A stretch of DNA of 64,000 nucleotides from Neisseriaceae bacterium (GTDB lineage Bacteria > Pseudomonadota > Gammaproteobacteria > Burkholderiales > Neisseriaceae), in contig JAGOQM010000002.1 in the NCBI GenBank assembly GCA_017991555.1, positions 1 to 64,000 of the forward strand, written 5' to 3'. The position numbers were made by a program, and so were the translations under genes. Below are positions 45,526-54,565 of this stretch, piece after piece; within the stretch, counting starts at the first letter, position 1, and every line of letters begins with the position of its first letter. Under the pieces are notes generated by a model. That model did no database searches and was not told the origin of the DNA. It saw only the letters and a program-made list of their open reading frames with translations.

Positions 45526-47301
45526 TTAAAAGTCGGCCTCTGCCAAAGCCATGACCTCTTTGCTGCCAAAGGCGATGATTTGGGCATAGGCCAAATACCG
45601 TGGCAGCACCTGCGCCAGGTAAAAACCACAGGTGTGCTGCTTGCTGCGGCGGAACGACTCAGACAGATGACCACTTTGGGCGTCATCCGCCACCAAGGCC
45701 CAGGCGCGCAACATTTGCCATGAGGTCACCACCGTCGAGGCCAGCATCAAATAGTTAAAGGCCATCGCCCCCGGTAGGTAAGGATCGGCTTCACCCTGCT
45801 GCAACAGCGTTGCCGTAGCCGTTTCTAAAGCCTGTAGCGACTGTTCAAACAGGGCCACATAAGCCGTATCTAAGCCGGACCAGGCGGCCACGTCTTGCGC
45901 CATCTCGGCCATCAGTTCGCGCATGGCCAAGCCCTGGTCGCGCAGCACCTTACGCCCGACTAAATCCATGGCCTGAATGCCATTGGTGCCTTCGTAAATC
46001 GGCAAGATGCGCGCATCGCGCTGATGCTGCGCTGCGCCCGCTTCTTCCACAAAACCGCTGCCGCCATGACACTGTACGCCCAAGGCCGTGACTTCTTGCG
46101 CCATTTCGGTACACCAGCCCTTCACCAGCGGCGTCAACAGGTCTAAACGGCGCTGGTGACGCGCTTTTCCTTCTGCATCGGCCACATGCTTGGCCAAATC
46201 CACTTCGCGGCAGGCCAAATAGGCCAGCGCACGGCCCGCCTCGGTGAGGCTGCGCATCAAGAGCAGCATGCGGCGCACGTCTGGGTGACGAATGATCGGG
46301 CCGGCCTCGTTAAAGCCAGGGGCTACCCCTTGTACCCGCTCTTGGCTGTAGGCCAAGGCATGCTGGTAGGCACGCTCAGAAATCGACACGCCTTGCAGGC
46401 CAACGGTCAGTCGGGCATTGTTCATCATGGTGAACATGCAGGCCAGGCCGCGATTTTCTTCGCCCACCAAATAGCCCACGGCCCCGCCGTTGTCGCCAAA
46501 ACTCATCACGCAGGTGGGGCTGGCGTGGATGCCCATTTTGTGTTCGATCGACAACACCCGACAGTCGTTGGCGGCGCCGAGGCTGCCATCGTCGTTGACC
46601 ATGATTTTGGGCACCAAGAACAGCGAAATACCACGCACGCCTTCGGGTGCGCCGGGCAATCTGGCCAGAACCAGATGCACAATGTTTTCGGCCATGTCGT
46701 GCTCGCCCCAGGTGATGAAGCACTTTTGGCCCTGAATTAAATAATGGTCGCCCTCGGCCTTGGCCGTGGTGCGAATATTCGATAGGTCAGACCCAGCCTG
46801 TGGCTCGGTCAAATTCATGGTGCCGCTCCAGCGGGCACTCACCATATTGGGTAAAAATTGGGCCTTCAGCGCCGCCGAAGCGTTTTGTTCAATCGCTTCG
46901 ACAGCCCCTTGGGTCAGTAACGGGCACAACCCCCACGCCATATTGGCGGCGTGAATCATTTCTTGAATCGGCGTGGCCAACGCAAACGGCAGGCCTTGGC
47001 CTTCGTATTCGTGGCCAAACTGAATGCCGCCCCAGCCCCCTTCAACAAAAGCCTGATAGGCTTCTTTGAACCCAGCGGGGGTGGTGATGTGGCCGGCGCT
47101 GTCCAGCGTCACCCCAGCCATGTCGCCACTGTGGTTCAACGGGGCAATCACCTCGGCGGCGAGCTTGCCGCCTTCTTCTAAAATGGCCTCAACCAGGTCG
47201 GCGCTGGCGTCTTCACAGGCGCAAGCGTCAACCACGGCGGCAAAGTCGTGTAAATCATTCAGCACAAACAGCATGTCACTGATGGGGGCTTGGTATGCCA
47301 T
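45526..47301 (-). CDS. Acyl-CoA dehydrogenase, long DmdC-like type
   Basis: A 591-residue FAD-dependent dehydrogenase. The middle part has MNLTEPQAGSDLSNIRTTA and the flavin-binding QKCFITWGEHDM, and the C-terminal half contains the helical acyl-CoA dehydrogenase bundle with QCHGGSGFVEE and RILPIYEGTNGIQAMDL. A C-terminal extension of about 120 residues is typical of the long form, often annotated as 3-methylmercaptopropionyl-CoA dehydrogenase (DmdC). It presumably makes an enoyl-CoA. It follows the PhaB-like gene by 13 bases. The specific substrate is not clear. Confidence 0.9.
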   Translation of the reverse strand: MAYQAPISDMLFVLNDLHDFAAVVDACACEDASADLVEAILEEGGKLAAEVIAPLNHSGDMAGVTLDSAGHITTPAGFKEAYQAFVEGGWGGIQFGHEYEGQGLPFALATPIQEMIHAANMAWGLCPLLTQGAVEAIEQNASAALKAQFLPNMVSARWSGTMNLTEPQAGSDLSNIRTTAKAEGDHYLIQGQKCFITWGEHDMAENIVHLVLARLPGAPEGVRGISLFLVPKIMVNDDGSLGAANDCRVLSIEHKMGIHASPTCVMSFGDNGGAVGYLVGEENRGLACMFTMMNNARLTVGLQGVSISERAYQHALAYSQERVQGVAPGFNEAGPIIRHPDVRRMLLLMRSLTEAGRALAYLACREVDLAKHVADAEGKARHQRRLDLLTPLVKGWCTEMAQEVTALGVQCHGGSGFVEEAGAAQHQRDARILPIYEGTNGIQAMDLVGRKVLRDQGLAMRELMAEMAQDVAAWSGLDTAYVALFEQSLQALETATATLLQQGEADPYLPGAMAFNYLMLASTVVTSWQMLRAWALVADDAQSGHLSESFRRSKQHTCGFYLAQVLPRYLAYAQIIAFGSKEVMALAEADF

Positions 47302-47314
47302 GGTTGACTACTCC

Positions 47315-48061
47315 TTACATGTATTGGCCGCCGTTAATCGACATATTGGTGCCGGTAATAAAGCCTGCATCGTCGGCGGTTAAAAAGGCCACGGCACGAG
47401 AAATGTCTTCGGGCGTGCCCAAACGACCAACCGGTACGCCGGCAATGATTTTGTTCAAAATGTCTTCCGGCACCTGACGCACCATTGGGCTGTCAATGTA
47501 GCCTGGCGACACGGCGTTGGCGGTCACGCCTTTACGTGCGCCTTCTTGTGCCAATGATTTGGTTAGGCCATAAATACCGGCCTTAGCGGCGGCGTAGTTA
47601 GACTGACCAAATTGACCTTTTTCGCCATTCAACGACGAGATGTTGACGATGCGGCCCCAGCCTTGGTTGCACATGGCGTCGAAAATGGGCTGCGTCATGT
47701 TAAAGATTGAGCTTAAGTTGGTGTCGATGACGGCACGCCATTGGTCGATCTTCATGCGTTTTACTGGTGCATCGCGGGTAATGCCGGCGTTGTTCACCAA
47801 GATGCTGACGGCGCCATGATCGGCCTGAACCTGGGCGTGAAATGACACACAAGCATCAAAATCAGTGACGTCTAAGGCGTACAGGGCAATCTCAAAGCCG
47901 GCGCTGCTCATCTCTTTTTGCCAGGCCAAGGCCGCCGCTTCGGTTTCGGCGCCAGGGTAATAGGTGCCAATCACTTTACGGCCTTGTTCAATCAAAGCCT
48001 TGCACATTGACTCACCCAAACCACCATGTGCACCGGTTACCACCGCAATTTTTTGTTCCAT
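47315..48061 (-). CDS. phaB: Acetoacetyl-CoA reductase, PhaB-like SDR
   Basis: A 248-residue short-chain dehydrogenase. The cofactor motif is VTGAHGGLGESM, NNAGI follows at about residue 88, and the active-site tyrosine and lysine are in SNYAAAKAGIYGL. The stretch GRIVNISSLNGEKGQFGQ is typical of PhaB, the NADPH-dependent acetoacetyl-CoA reductase of polyhydroxybutyrate synthesis. The ATG at 48061 with AAGGAG eight bases upstream is preferred to a GTG at 48070. Genes for PHB synthase or thiolase are not in the window, so it may instead serve the local acyl-CoA pathway. Confidence 0.9.
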   Translation of the reverse strand: MEQKIAVVTGAHGGLGESMCKALIEQGRKVIGTYYPGAETEAAALAWQKEMSSAGFEIALYALDVTDFDACVSFHAQVQADHGAVSILVNNAGITRDAPVKRMKIDQWRAVIDTNLSSIFNMTQPIFDAMCNQGWGRIVNISSLNGEKGQFGQSNYAAAKAGIYGLTKSLAQEGARKGVTANAVSPGYIDSPMVRQVPEDILNKIIAGVPVGRLGTPEDISRAVAFLTADDAGFITGTNMSINGGQYM

Positions 48062-48148
48062 TGTGACCACTCCTTTAATTCATTCATTGATAAACTGGGG
48101 CGTCATCACGCCCAGTCGGGTTAACTGCCAGACGCCTACGGTAGGCGC

Positions 48149-49570
48149 CTACTTAATTAATTTTTGCACCTTACGAGACAGTGCAATACTGCCTCGCTCT
48201 GAATACTGTTGGCTACGCGCCTCGATTTTGGGTAATTCATACAAATAGTTAACCATCATGCTGGCGGCTTCCTTTTTGCCCTTGTCAGAGGTATCGGCCT
48301 GCCAGTTGATTTGGAACAGCTGGGCGCCGTTGCTTAAGTGAAAGTGTGCCACGGGGTCTTTGGCGGTTTTGCCGCCGCGTTTTTCCACCCCCAAATAATG
48401 CGCCACCAAGCGCAGCAAAGCTTCTTTTTTAGGGTCTTCGCCCTTGGCGACTTTCTTGGGCTTGGCCTTACTGGCCTTGCCTGCCCCAGCGCCTTCAGCG
48501 TCCAAGAGCGCCAACCATTCTTTGCCACCGGGCAGCGCCATCAGCGCTTCTGGAGCCTGCTGGCTTAACCAGCGGTTAAAGCCGGGAATGGGCGACAGCG
48601 TGGCAAAATATTTCAGCGTGGCAAACTCTTCGCGCAGCTGCTGCACCACTTGCTTAATCAAAAAATTACCAAAGCTGATGCCGGCCAGGCCCATTTGCGC
48701 ATTTGAAATCGAATAAAAAATGGCCGTGTCTGCTTTGCTTAAGTCTTCTAGCGGGGCTTCTTCATCCAGCAGCTTTTGCACGCTGTCGGCAATGCCGTTC
48801 ACCAGCGCCACTTCCACAAAAATCAGCGGCTCTTTGGGCATGCTGGGGTGAAAGAAGGCAAAACAGCGGCGGTCCGAATCCAGGCGATTTTTTAAATCAT
48901 TCCAGCTTTTAATCGTGTGGACGGCCTCATACACAATGAGCTTTTCCAGCGTTTCGGCGCTGGAATGCCAGCCGATCTGCTCTAGTTGCAACAGGCCTAT
49001 GTCGAACCAGCTGCTCAACAAGCTCTTTAAGTCCACTTCTAAAGGCGCCAGCTCTGGGTGTTTTTTTAACAGGCGCAACACTTCTGCGCGCAAATCCACC
49101 AAGAATTTGACCCCCGACTGTAAGCCATTAAACTGTTTTAACAGCTTAATCCGACGTGGTTCTAAGGCCTGGCGCAAGGCCTGTTCGGCCGTCACTTTGT
49201 TTTCTGGCTCAACGCAGGCGCCATTGGCGGTGCATTGCTGCCACGCCAAAATGGCGGCTTGTACTTTGTCTTCTTCAACGCCGTAGTCGTTTTCAGCCAA
49301 GAGGCGTAAAAAGCGCAGGCGCCCTAGGTCGCTTAAATTTAAAAAGTGCGTCCCCAAGGTGGCCGCTCGCGTACGCGCCGTCACCTGACAGCCATCCTTG
49401 GCCAAGCAGCTGTCGATCCACTGGCGCAAGGTGTCCATGTCTTTGCCGTCTAAGTTTGGCGACAGGGTCGAAGCCGCACTGGGCACTGCTGCGCCCTCTT
49501 GGCCGCGCCAGCTTTTGGGCAACCAGCTTTTTAAGGCTTTATCAAATAGGCTTACGGTGGCATTGCTCAT
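48149..49570 (-). CDS. Malonyl-CoA decarboxylase
   Basis: A 473-residue enzyme that converts malonyl-CoA to acetyl-CoA and CO2. The C-terminal catalytic domain shows FFHPSMPKEPLIFVEVAL, FYSISNAQMGLAGISFGNF and FATLSPIPGFNRW, which are the conserved segments of the family including the putative catalytic serine and histidine regions. A helical N-terminal domain covers about residues 50-190. A lysine-rich insertion lies near 375-395. It is the first gene of the minus-strand acyl-CoA operon, divergent from a MaoC hydratase gene. MatB is not recognised nearby, so the malonyl-CoA source is open. Confidence 0.92.
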   Translation of the reverse strand: MSNATVSLFDKALKSWLPKSWRGQEGAAVPSAASTLSPNLDGKDMDTLRQWIDSCLAKDGCQVTARTRAATLGTHFLNLSDLGRLRFLRLLAENDYGVEEDKVQAAILAWQQCTANGACVEPENKVTAEQALRQALEPRRIKLLKQFNGLQSGVKFLVDLRAEVLRLLKKHPELAPLEVDLKSLLSSWFDIGLLQLEQIGWHSSAETLEKLIVYEAVHTIKSWNDLKNRLDSDRRCFAFFHPSMPKEPLIFVEVALVNGIADSVQKLLDEEAPLEDLSKADTAIFYSISNAQMGLAGISFGNFLIKQVVQQLREEFATLKYFATLSPIPGFNRWLSQQAPEALMALPGGKEWLALLDAEGAGAGKASKAKPKKVAKGEDPKKEALLRLVAHYLGVEKRGGKTAKDPVAHFHLSNGAQLFQINWQADTSDKGKKEAASMMVNYLYELPKIEARSQQYSERGSIALSRKVQKLIK

Positions 49571-49742
49571 GTTTGGTTCTCCCTGTGTGTGATCCCTAAC
49601 CTGTATCGTCGGCTGGCTGAGGATGATTTTAGGCTAACAGAGTCAAAAACATAAATCAAGTATTAATACTTGCTTTTATATAGAAATACCCTTACAGTTA
49701 CACTCACTAACCCGAACAACAATAGACGAAAAGAAGGCCTAT

Positions 49743-50180
49743 ATGACAAATCTACATGGTTACTATTTAGAAGACTTAACCGTGGGCATGAGCGCTGCCT
49801 ACGCCAAAACCATTACCGACGCAGACGTGGTGCTGTTTGCGGGCGTAACGGGCGACGACAATCCTGTCCACATCAATGCCGAATACGCCGAAACCACCCG
49901 TTTTGGCCAACGCATCGTGCATGGCATGTTCAGCGCTGGCTTAATTTCAGCGGTTTTGGGCACGCGCCTGCCTGGCCCTGGCGCCATTTATGTGGACCAA
50001 CAGCTCAGCTTTAAAGCGCCGGTCCACATTGGCGACACCGTCACCGCCACCGCCACCGTGATCGAGATCGACACCGAACGACGTCGCGTTAAATTAGAAA
50101 CCGTGTGCACGGTCAAGGGCCAAGTTGTGGCCACCGGCGTCGCCACCAATATGGTTGATCGCCGCCCTAAAGAAGCTTAA
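49743..50180 (+). CDS. MaoC-like (R)-specific enoyl-CoA hydratase
   Basis: A 145-residue hotdog-fold protein. The catalytic aspartate and histidine lie in the hydratase motif, GDDNPVHINAEYA, at about residues 38-50, followed by IVHGMFSAGLIS. This is the PhaJ type, which forms (R)-3-hydroxyacyl-CoA from enoyl-CoA. It is divergent from the malonyl-CoA decarboxylase gene with 172 bases between. An AAGAAGG ribosome site precedes the ATG. Together with the acyl-CoA dehydrogenase and PhaB-like reductase it makes a coherent set for beta-oxidation-like steps. Confidence 0.88.
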   Translation: MTNLHGYYLEDLTVGMSAAYAKTITDADVVLFAGVTGDDNPVHINAEYAETTRFGQRIVHGMFSAGLISAVLGTRLPGPGAIYVDQQLSFKAPVHIGDTVTATATVIEIDTERRRVKLETVCTVKGQVVATGVATNMVDRRPKEA

Positions 50181-50207
50181 GGCTTAGCCCTTAATCAAGG
50201 AGAGACT

Positions 50208-50753
50208 ATGTTAGTCAACGTACAAGACAGCGCCTTACTGGTCATCGACGTGCAAGGTCGCCTACTCGGCGGCATTCACCAAAGTGAAGCGCTGGTGCAA
50301 AAATGTCAGGCCTTAATCACGCTGGCACAGGCACTGGACGTGCCGGTGCTGGGTTCTGAACAATATCCACAGGGCCTAGGCCATAGCGCCGAGCCTTTGG
50401 TTGAACTGCTGGGGCAAGATGCCTTTGTCGGCAAAACGGTGTTTTCCTGCGCCGAATCGGCTGAATTTTGTGAGCGCCTGACGCAAACCGGCAAAAACAG
50501 CGTGGTCCTGTGCGGCATGGAAGCTCAAGCCTGCATCGTTCAAACCGCTTTTGGCTTTTTGGCCCAAGGCAAAACCGTGTACGTGGTGGCCGACGCCATT
50601 TCTGCGCGCAACCCGCTCGAAACCGAGCTGGCCTGCCAACGCATGCGCGCCGCCGGCATCCACATCATCAGTGCCGAAATGCTGGGGTTTGAATGGGTTC
50701 GCGATTCCAGCCACCCGCAGTTCAAATTATTCAGCAAACTTTTATTGCGTTAA
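50208..50753 (+). CDS. Isochorismatase-like cysteine hydrolase
   Basis: A 181-residue hydrolase. The catalytic triad of the family is visible: aspartate in LLVIDVQGRL, lysine in FVGKTVFSC and cysteine in GMEAQACIVQTA. The family covers isochorismatases, nicotinamidases and YcaC-like enzymes of unknown substrate. The N-terminus lacks an aryl carrier domain, so a siderophore role is unlikely. It starts 27 bases after the MaoC gene with a GGAGAG ribosome site, so the two are probably co-transcribed. Confidence 0.85.
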   Translation: MLVNVQDSALLVIDVQGRLLGGIHQSEALVQKCQALITLAQALDVPVLGSEQYPQGLGHSAEPLVELLGQDAFVGKTVFSCAESAEFCERLTQTGKNSVVLCGMEAQACIVQTAFGFLAQGKTVYVVADAISARNPLETELACQRMRAAGIHIISAEMLGFEWVRDSSHPQFKLFSKLLLR

Positions 50754-50833
50754 CCCGCCCGCGCCCATCCTCATGTGATGGGCGCGCATTCGTTGGTGCC
50801 GGCCTGGCCAGCGTATTGGAAAGCAGGCAGATC

Positions 50834-52396
50834 ATGTATACTCTTCCGTTCCGACAACTCAGTTCTTTGAACATGTTGAGCATGGCACAGCAGACCAAAC
50901 TGACGGCATTGGCCGACGAAACCGAACGCAATCGCATGCTGGCAGAAATGGCCGAACAATCGACCGACATGATTTCTCGCCACTCGCCCGATCGTGGCTG
51001 CTTTATTTACGCTTCCCCCGCCATTACGCACTTACTGGGCTACAGCGTCGAAGAAATCATCGGCGTGTCGGCCTTCGATTTATACCATCCCGACGACGTC
51101 GAAAACTTCAAGCGCCGCACCCGCAACGTCAACTACAGCCGCGGCCTGTACACCCATACCTATCGCTTTCGCAGTAAAAGCGGTGAATACATCTGGCTGG
51201 AAAGCACCAGCCGCACCATCCGCGACAAATACAGCGGCAAAATCAAAGAAATTCTGGTGGTGTCGCGCGACATCAGCCACCGCATTTTGGCCGACCAAAC
51301 CAACCGTCGCCTGGTCCAAGTGATGGAAAGCACCAGCGACATGGTGATCTTTGCCTCGCTGCAACACCAGGTTAAGTACATCAACGAAGCCGCCCGCAGC
51401 ACCCTAGCCCTACAGCACAAACAGCCAGAAAACCTCAGCCTGAGCGAGCTGTTTCCCGCCGCTGATTACCAACAGCTTTTGCAGCATGCCCTGGTCCAGG
51501 CCAGCCTTCACGGCAGCTGGCGCGGCGAGCTGCACATGTACAGCCTCAACGCCGCCGCCCCCATCCCCGTTTCGTTAGAGGTGTTGGCGCACATGTCGAT
51601 GACGGCCGAGCTAGAATATTTTTCGCTGGTGGCCCACGACTTAACCGAAGCGCGCGCGGCCGAAGCCAAGCTGTTGCAATACCAAACCGAAATCAACCAC
51701 GCCGGCCGCCTAGTGGCCATGGGCGAACTGGCCTCTAGCCTCGCCCACGAGCTGAATCAGCCACTCACCGCCATCGTCAACTATCTGCGTGGCATCGAGC
51801 GGCGCTTTGGGCAAGACGAGCGCACCGCTTGGGCCGACATTGAATACCCCATTAAAAAGGCCACCAGTACGGCCTTGCGCGCAGGCGAAATCATCCACCG
51901 CATGATGGACTTTACCCGTAAACGGGAACCGTTTAAAAAAGAGCGCTTTGGCCTCGGCGACGTGATCGAAGACTTAATCGAATTTTGCCATCCTAAGGCC
52001 AAGCGCCAACACGTGCGCTTTAGCACCCACATCCCGGCCGACCTGCCGCTGGTGGAAACCGACCGCATCCAGGTCGAACAGGTGTTGCTCAATCTCATGG
52101 TCAACGCCATTGAAGCTTATGCCGAACACACGGGCCCTTTGGACAAGGTGATTCACATCACCGTCAGCCAATACGATGCGGCCCACCTACAGGTGCAGGT
52201 GAAAGACTTTGGCATGGGCCTGCCCACCGACGTCGAGACCGTATTTGAACGCTTTTTCACCACCAAGTCGTCTGGGTTGGGCATCGGACTGGCGATCAGT
52301 CGCTCCCTGATCGAAACCCTAGGCGGCGAACTGTGGGCCGAACACAACCCAGAAGGCGGCACCAGTTTTTACTTTACTTTGATGATCAGTATTTAA
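50834..52396 (+). CDS. PAS-domain sensor histidine kinase, FixL/DctB-like, cytoplasmic
   Basis: A 520-residue kinase without a membrane segment. Two PAS domains lie at about residues 40-155 (SPAITHLLGYSVEEIIG and the PAC part up to VVSRDISHRI) and 160-285. The H box is MGELASSLAHELNQPLTAIVNYLRG, with the phosphorylated histidine near residue 310. The ATP-binding domain has QVLLNLMVNAIEA (N box), VKDFGMGLP and SSGLGIGLAISRSL. I chose the ATG at 50834 because an upstream extension would overlap the isochorismatase gene. It pairs with the response regulator encoded 110 bases downstream. The signal is unknown. Confidence 0.9.
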   Translation: MYTLPFRQLSSLNMLSMAQQTKLTALADETERNRMLAEMAEQSTDMISRHSPDRGCFIYASPAITHLLGYSVEEIIGVSAFDLYHPDDVENFKRRTRNVNYSRGLYTHTYRFRSKSGEYIWLESTSRTIRDKYSGKIKEILVVSRDISHRILADQTNRRLVQVMESTSDMVIFASLQHQVKYINEAARSTLALQHKQPENLSLSELFPAADYQQLLQHALVQASLHGSWRGELHMYSLNAAAPIPVSLEVLAHMSMTAELEYFSLVAHDLTEARAAEAKLLQYQTEINHAGRLVAMGELASSLAHELNQPLTAIVNYLRGIERRFGQDERTAWADIEYPIKKATSTALRAGEIIHRMMDFTRKREPFKKERFGLGDVIEDLIEFCHPKAKRQHVRFSTHIPADLPLVETDRIQVEQVLLNLMVNAIEAYAEHTGPLDKVIHITVSQYDAAHLQVQVKDFGMGLPTDVETVFERFFTTKSSGLGIGLAISRSLIETLGGELWAEHNPEGGTSFYFTLMISI

Positions 52397-52506
52397 ACAG
52401 ATGATGGTGGGCTGGCCGACAACCGTGCCGGCAAACGCCACACCGAGGCCAGGGTGCTTATGTTAAAATGCGCCGTCCGTTCGTTTTTTTACCGTAAAGG
52501 CTATTC

Positions 52507-53127
52507 ATGAATCCAGCAAACACCCAACAACGTGTGTACGTCATCGACGATGATGTGGATGTGCGCGACTCGCTCAAATGGTTACTTAACTCAGTCCATT
52601 TAGACGTTGTGTGCTTTGAAAATGCCCAAGATTTTCTAGAACAGTGCCCTGCCGACGCCGAAGGCTGCATCATCATGGACTTACGCATGCCAGGCCTGAG
52701 CGGCATCAACGCGCAAAAAAACCTGGCCAAGCACCAGATTGACCTCCCCCTCATCATGATTTCTGCCCATGGCAGCATCGACACGGCAGTGACGGCCTTG
52801 CAACAGGGGGCACTGACCTTCTTAGAAAAGCCGTTTGACGATCAGGTACTGATCGACCACGTACAGATGGCCCTAGCCCAAGACCAGGCGCACAAGGCCA
52901 GCCTGCACGAAAAACAGGCCCTTAAGGCCCGTTACAACACCCTCACCAAGCGTGAGAAAGAAGTGTTTCAACACGTGGTTCGTGGCCTGTCTAATCAAGA
53001 AACCGCCGACGCCCTCGGCGTCAACCGCAAAACCGTGGAAGGCCATCGCGCCAACATGATCGCCAAAATGGCGTCTTCTTCGCTGGCCGACCTAGTGCAA
53101 GCGGCCGTGGCCCTAGAATTGGTGTAA
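52507..53127 (+). CDS. FixJ/TodT-type response regulator (REC-LuxR)
   Basis: A 206-residue response regulator. The receiver domain (about 1-120) has the acidic pocket VIDDDVD and the phosphoacceptor aspartate in IIMDLRMPGLSG, and the conserved lysine is in LEKPFDD. The C-terminal LuxR helix-turn-helix (about 140-200) has LTKREKEVFQHVVRGLSNQETADALGV as its core. This domain pair is typical of FixJ relatives. It lies just downstream of the sensor kinase gene and is followed by the repeat element. It probably controls the neighbouring acyl-CoA operons. Confidence 0.92.
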   Translation: MNPANTQQRVYVIDDDVDVRDSLKWLLNSVHLDVVCFENAQDFLEQCPADAEGCIIMDLRMPGLSGINAQKNLAKHQIDLPLIMISAHGSIDTAVTALQQGALTFLEKPFDDQVLIDHVQMALAQDQAHKASLHEKQALKARYNTLTKREKEVFQHVVRGLSNQETADALGVNRKTVEGHRANMIAKMASSSLADLVQAAVALELV

Positions 53128-53207
53128 CGCTCGAAGTTCGTGCATCAGCCTGCTCATGAACCCCACCTGCCGTAAGGTTCTTAAGCCATTAAGGAGCAAT
53201 GAAAACC

Positions 53208-53891
53208 ATGGTTTGTTGTTCGAACAAAACCCAGCGTATATAGCCAGATACTTTAAACTCACCACGCTTGCTCTTAGGTGAAGCACCGTTCCCCTTTTAG
53301 CCGCCGAGGCGGTTCGTGCGGGGCCGGGGCTTTGAGGCAAAGTTGTTTGAGTATTTGGCCGAAGGCTCAAATATGAGTTTTTGCCGCCGGCCCCGTGCGG
53401 GCCAACGAGGGCACCCGCGTAGCGGGCGGATAAAGTGGGGTGGTTTTTCTTTGCTTCGTTTCTTTTTGACATCAAAAAGAAATGATGGCGCCCTACAGGG
53501 CGAAACCCAACGACTGATCAATAGCGATATAGCCGAAGCATGAATGATTTTAAAAGGCTGCTTTTAGTCAGGCATGACTTAAATTTGGGCGTTTTGTTTC
53601 GCCGAAGGCGACGTCATTTCTTTTGCGTGGCCAAAAGAAACGAAGCAAAGAAAAGGCCACCCTGATCCCCGGTCACTTCGTGACTGCCCTCAGCAGAACC
53701 TATTGAGCCAGCGCAGGCAAGAGTGCTCGATCTCCTATCAAAGCGTGGTCGATCGCCACAAGCTTTTTGCCTGCTTCATCTGGCTCAATAGAACCTACTT
53801 CGGCGGCTCTACGGGACGGTACTTCACCTAAGGGATACACTGTCAGAAAATCGGTAAAATTGAGGCACGTCTTCTGCAAACAACAAACCAT
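53208..53891. repeat. Dispersed palindromic element, copy 3 (complete)
   Basis: This 684 bp element is bounded by the 13 bp inverted motif ATGGTTTGTTGTT and is inverted relative to copy 2. The two halves are diverged inverted copies of one composite, each with a CTTAGGTGAAG motif and a GCCGCCGA motif. The inner modules at 53446-53506 and 53595-53654 are inverted repeats of each other and contain further small hairpins, such as TTTCTTTTTGA with TCAAAAAGAAA. No transposase or convincing frame is present. The right end falls 6 bases before the macrodomain stop codon. Confidence 0.9.
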
Positions 53892-53897
53892 GATTTT

Positions 53898-54452
53898 TTA
53901 TGACGATAGCCGTGCCAAACCATGGCCATCACCGCTCGATTGTCCTAAAGCCTCATACAAAGCCAAATTCTCAGCGTCAAAACACACTGCCCAGACGGTT
54001 TCTATCTGCGGATAGCGCACCAAATTATCCTGCAACGCCGCCCACGCAATCGCCGCCGCCTCAGGCTTAGGAAAGCGATACACCCCGGTACTGATGTTGG
54101 GAAACGCCATAGAACGCACGTCATGCGCCGCCGCCACGTCAAAACAGCTGTCGTAGGCCTGTCGCAATAAAGCCGCCTCCTGCTGTTGACCGTCTTGCCA
54201 CACAGGCCCCACCGTATGAATCACGTATTTGGCCGGCAGCTCGCCAGCCGTGGTGATCACCGCAGCACCCACGGCACAGCCGCCCTGCCTGGCGCTAATG
54301 TCTCGACACTCGGCCAAAATGGCCGGTCCGCCGGCACAGTGAATCGCGCCATCAACCCCGCCACCGCCCAGCAATGAACTGTTGGCCGCATTCACAATGG
54401 CGTCCACCGCCATTTCAGTGATGTCACCCAGACAGACCTTAATGATGCCCAT
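53898..54452 (-). CDS. Macrodomain protein, YmdB/MacroD-like ADP-ribose hydrolase
   Basis: A 184-residue macrodomain protein. The N-terminal GDITEMAVDAIVNAANSSLLGGGGVDGAIH and the loop NISTGVYRFPKPEAA are the ADP-ribose binding and catalytic parts of O-acetyl-ADP-ribose or mono-ADP-ribosyl hydrolases. The ATG at 54452 with AAGGAG seven bases upstream is preferred to the frame start at 54482. The C-terminal tail SSGDGHGLARLSS is not family-like and the stop codon lies 6 bases from the repeat element, so the 3' end may have been altered by its insertion. Confidence 0.88.
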   Translation of the reverse strand: MGIIKVCLGDITEMAVDAIVNAANSSLLGGGGVDGAIHCAGGPAILAECRDISARQGGCAVGAAVITTAGELPAKYVIHTVGPVWQDGQQQEAALLRQAYDSCFDVAAAHDVRSMAFPNISTGVYRFPKPEAAAIAWAALQDNLVRYPQIETVWAVCFDAENLALYEALGQSSGDGHGLARLSS

Positions 54453-54565
54453 AACCTTACTCCTTATTGTGTTGTCTACCACCTTAAGCCTAGCCTACTC
54501 AAGAGCGCAATGATTGTCTACACGCCAATTTGATGAGAACATAGAGGCTTCCCAAGGAGACCATT

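Noticed and set aside
50693..50833. N-terminal extension of the sensor kinase frame
   Set aside because: It overlaps the end of the isochorismatase gene and has no PAS resemblance; the start at 50834 is more plausible.
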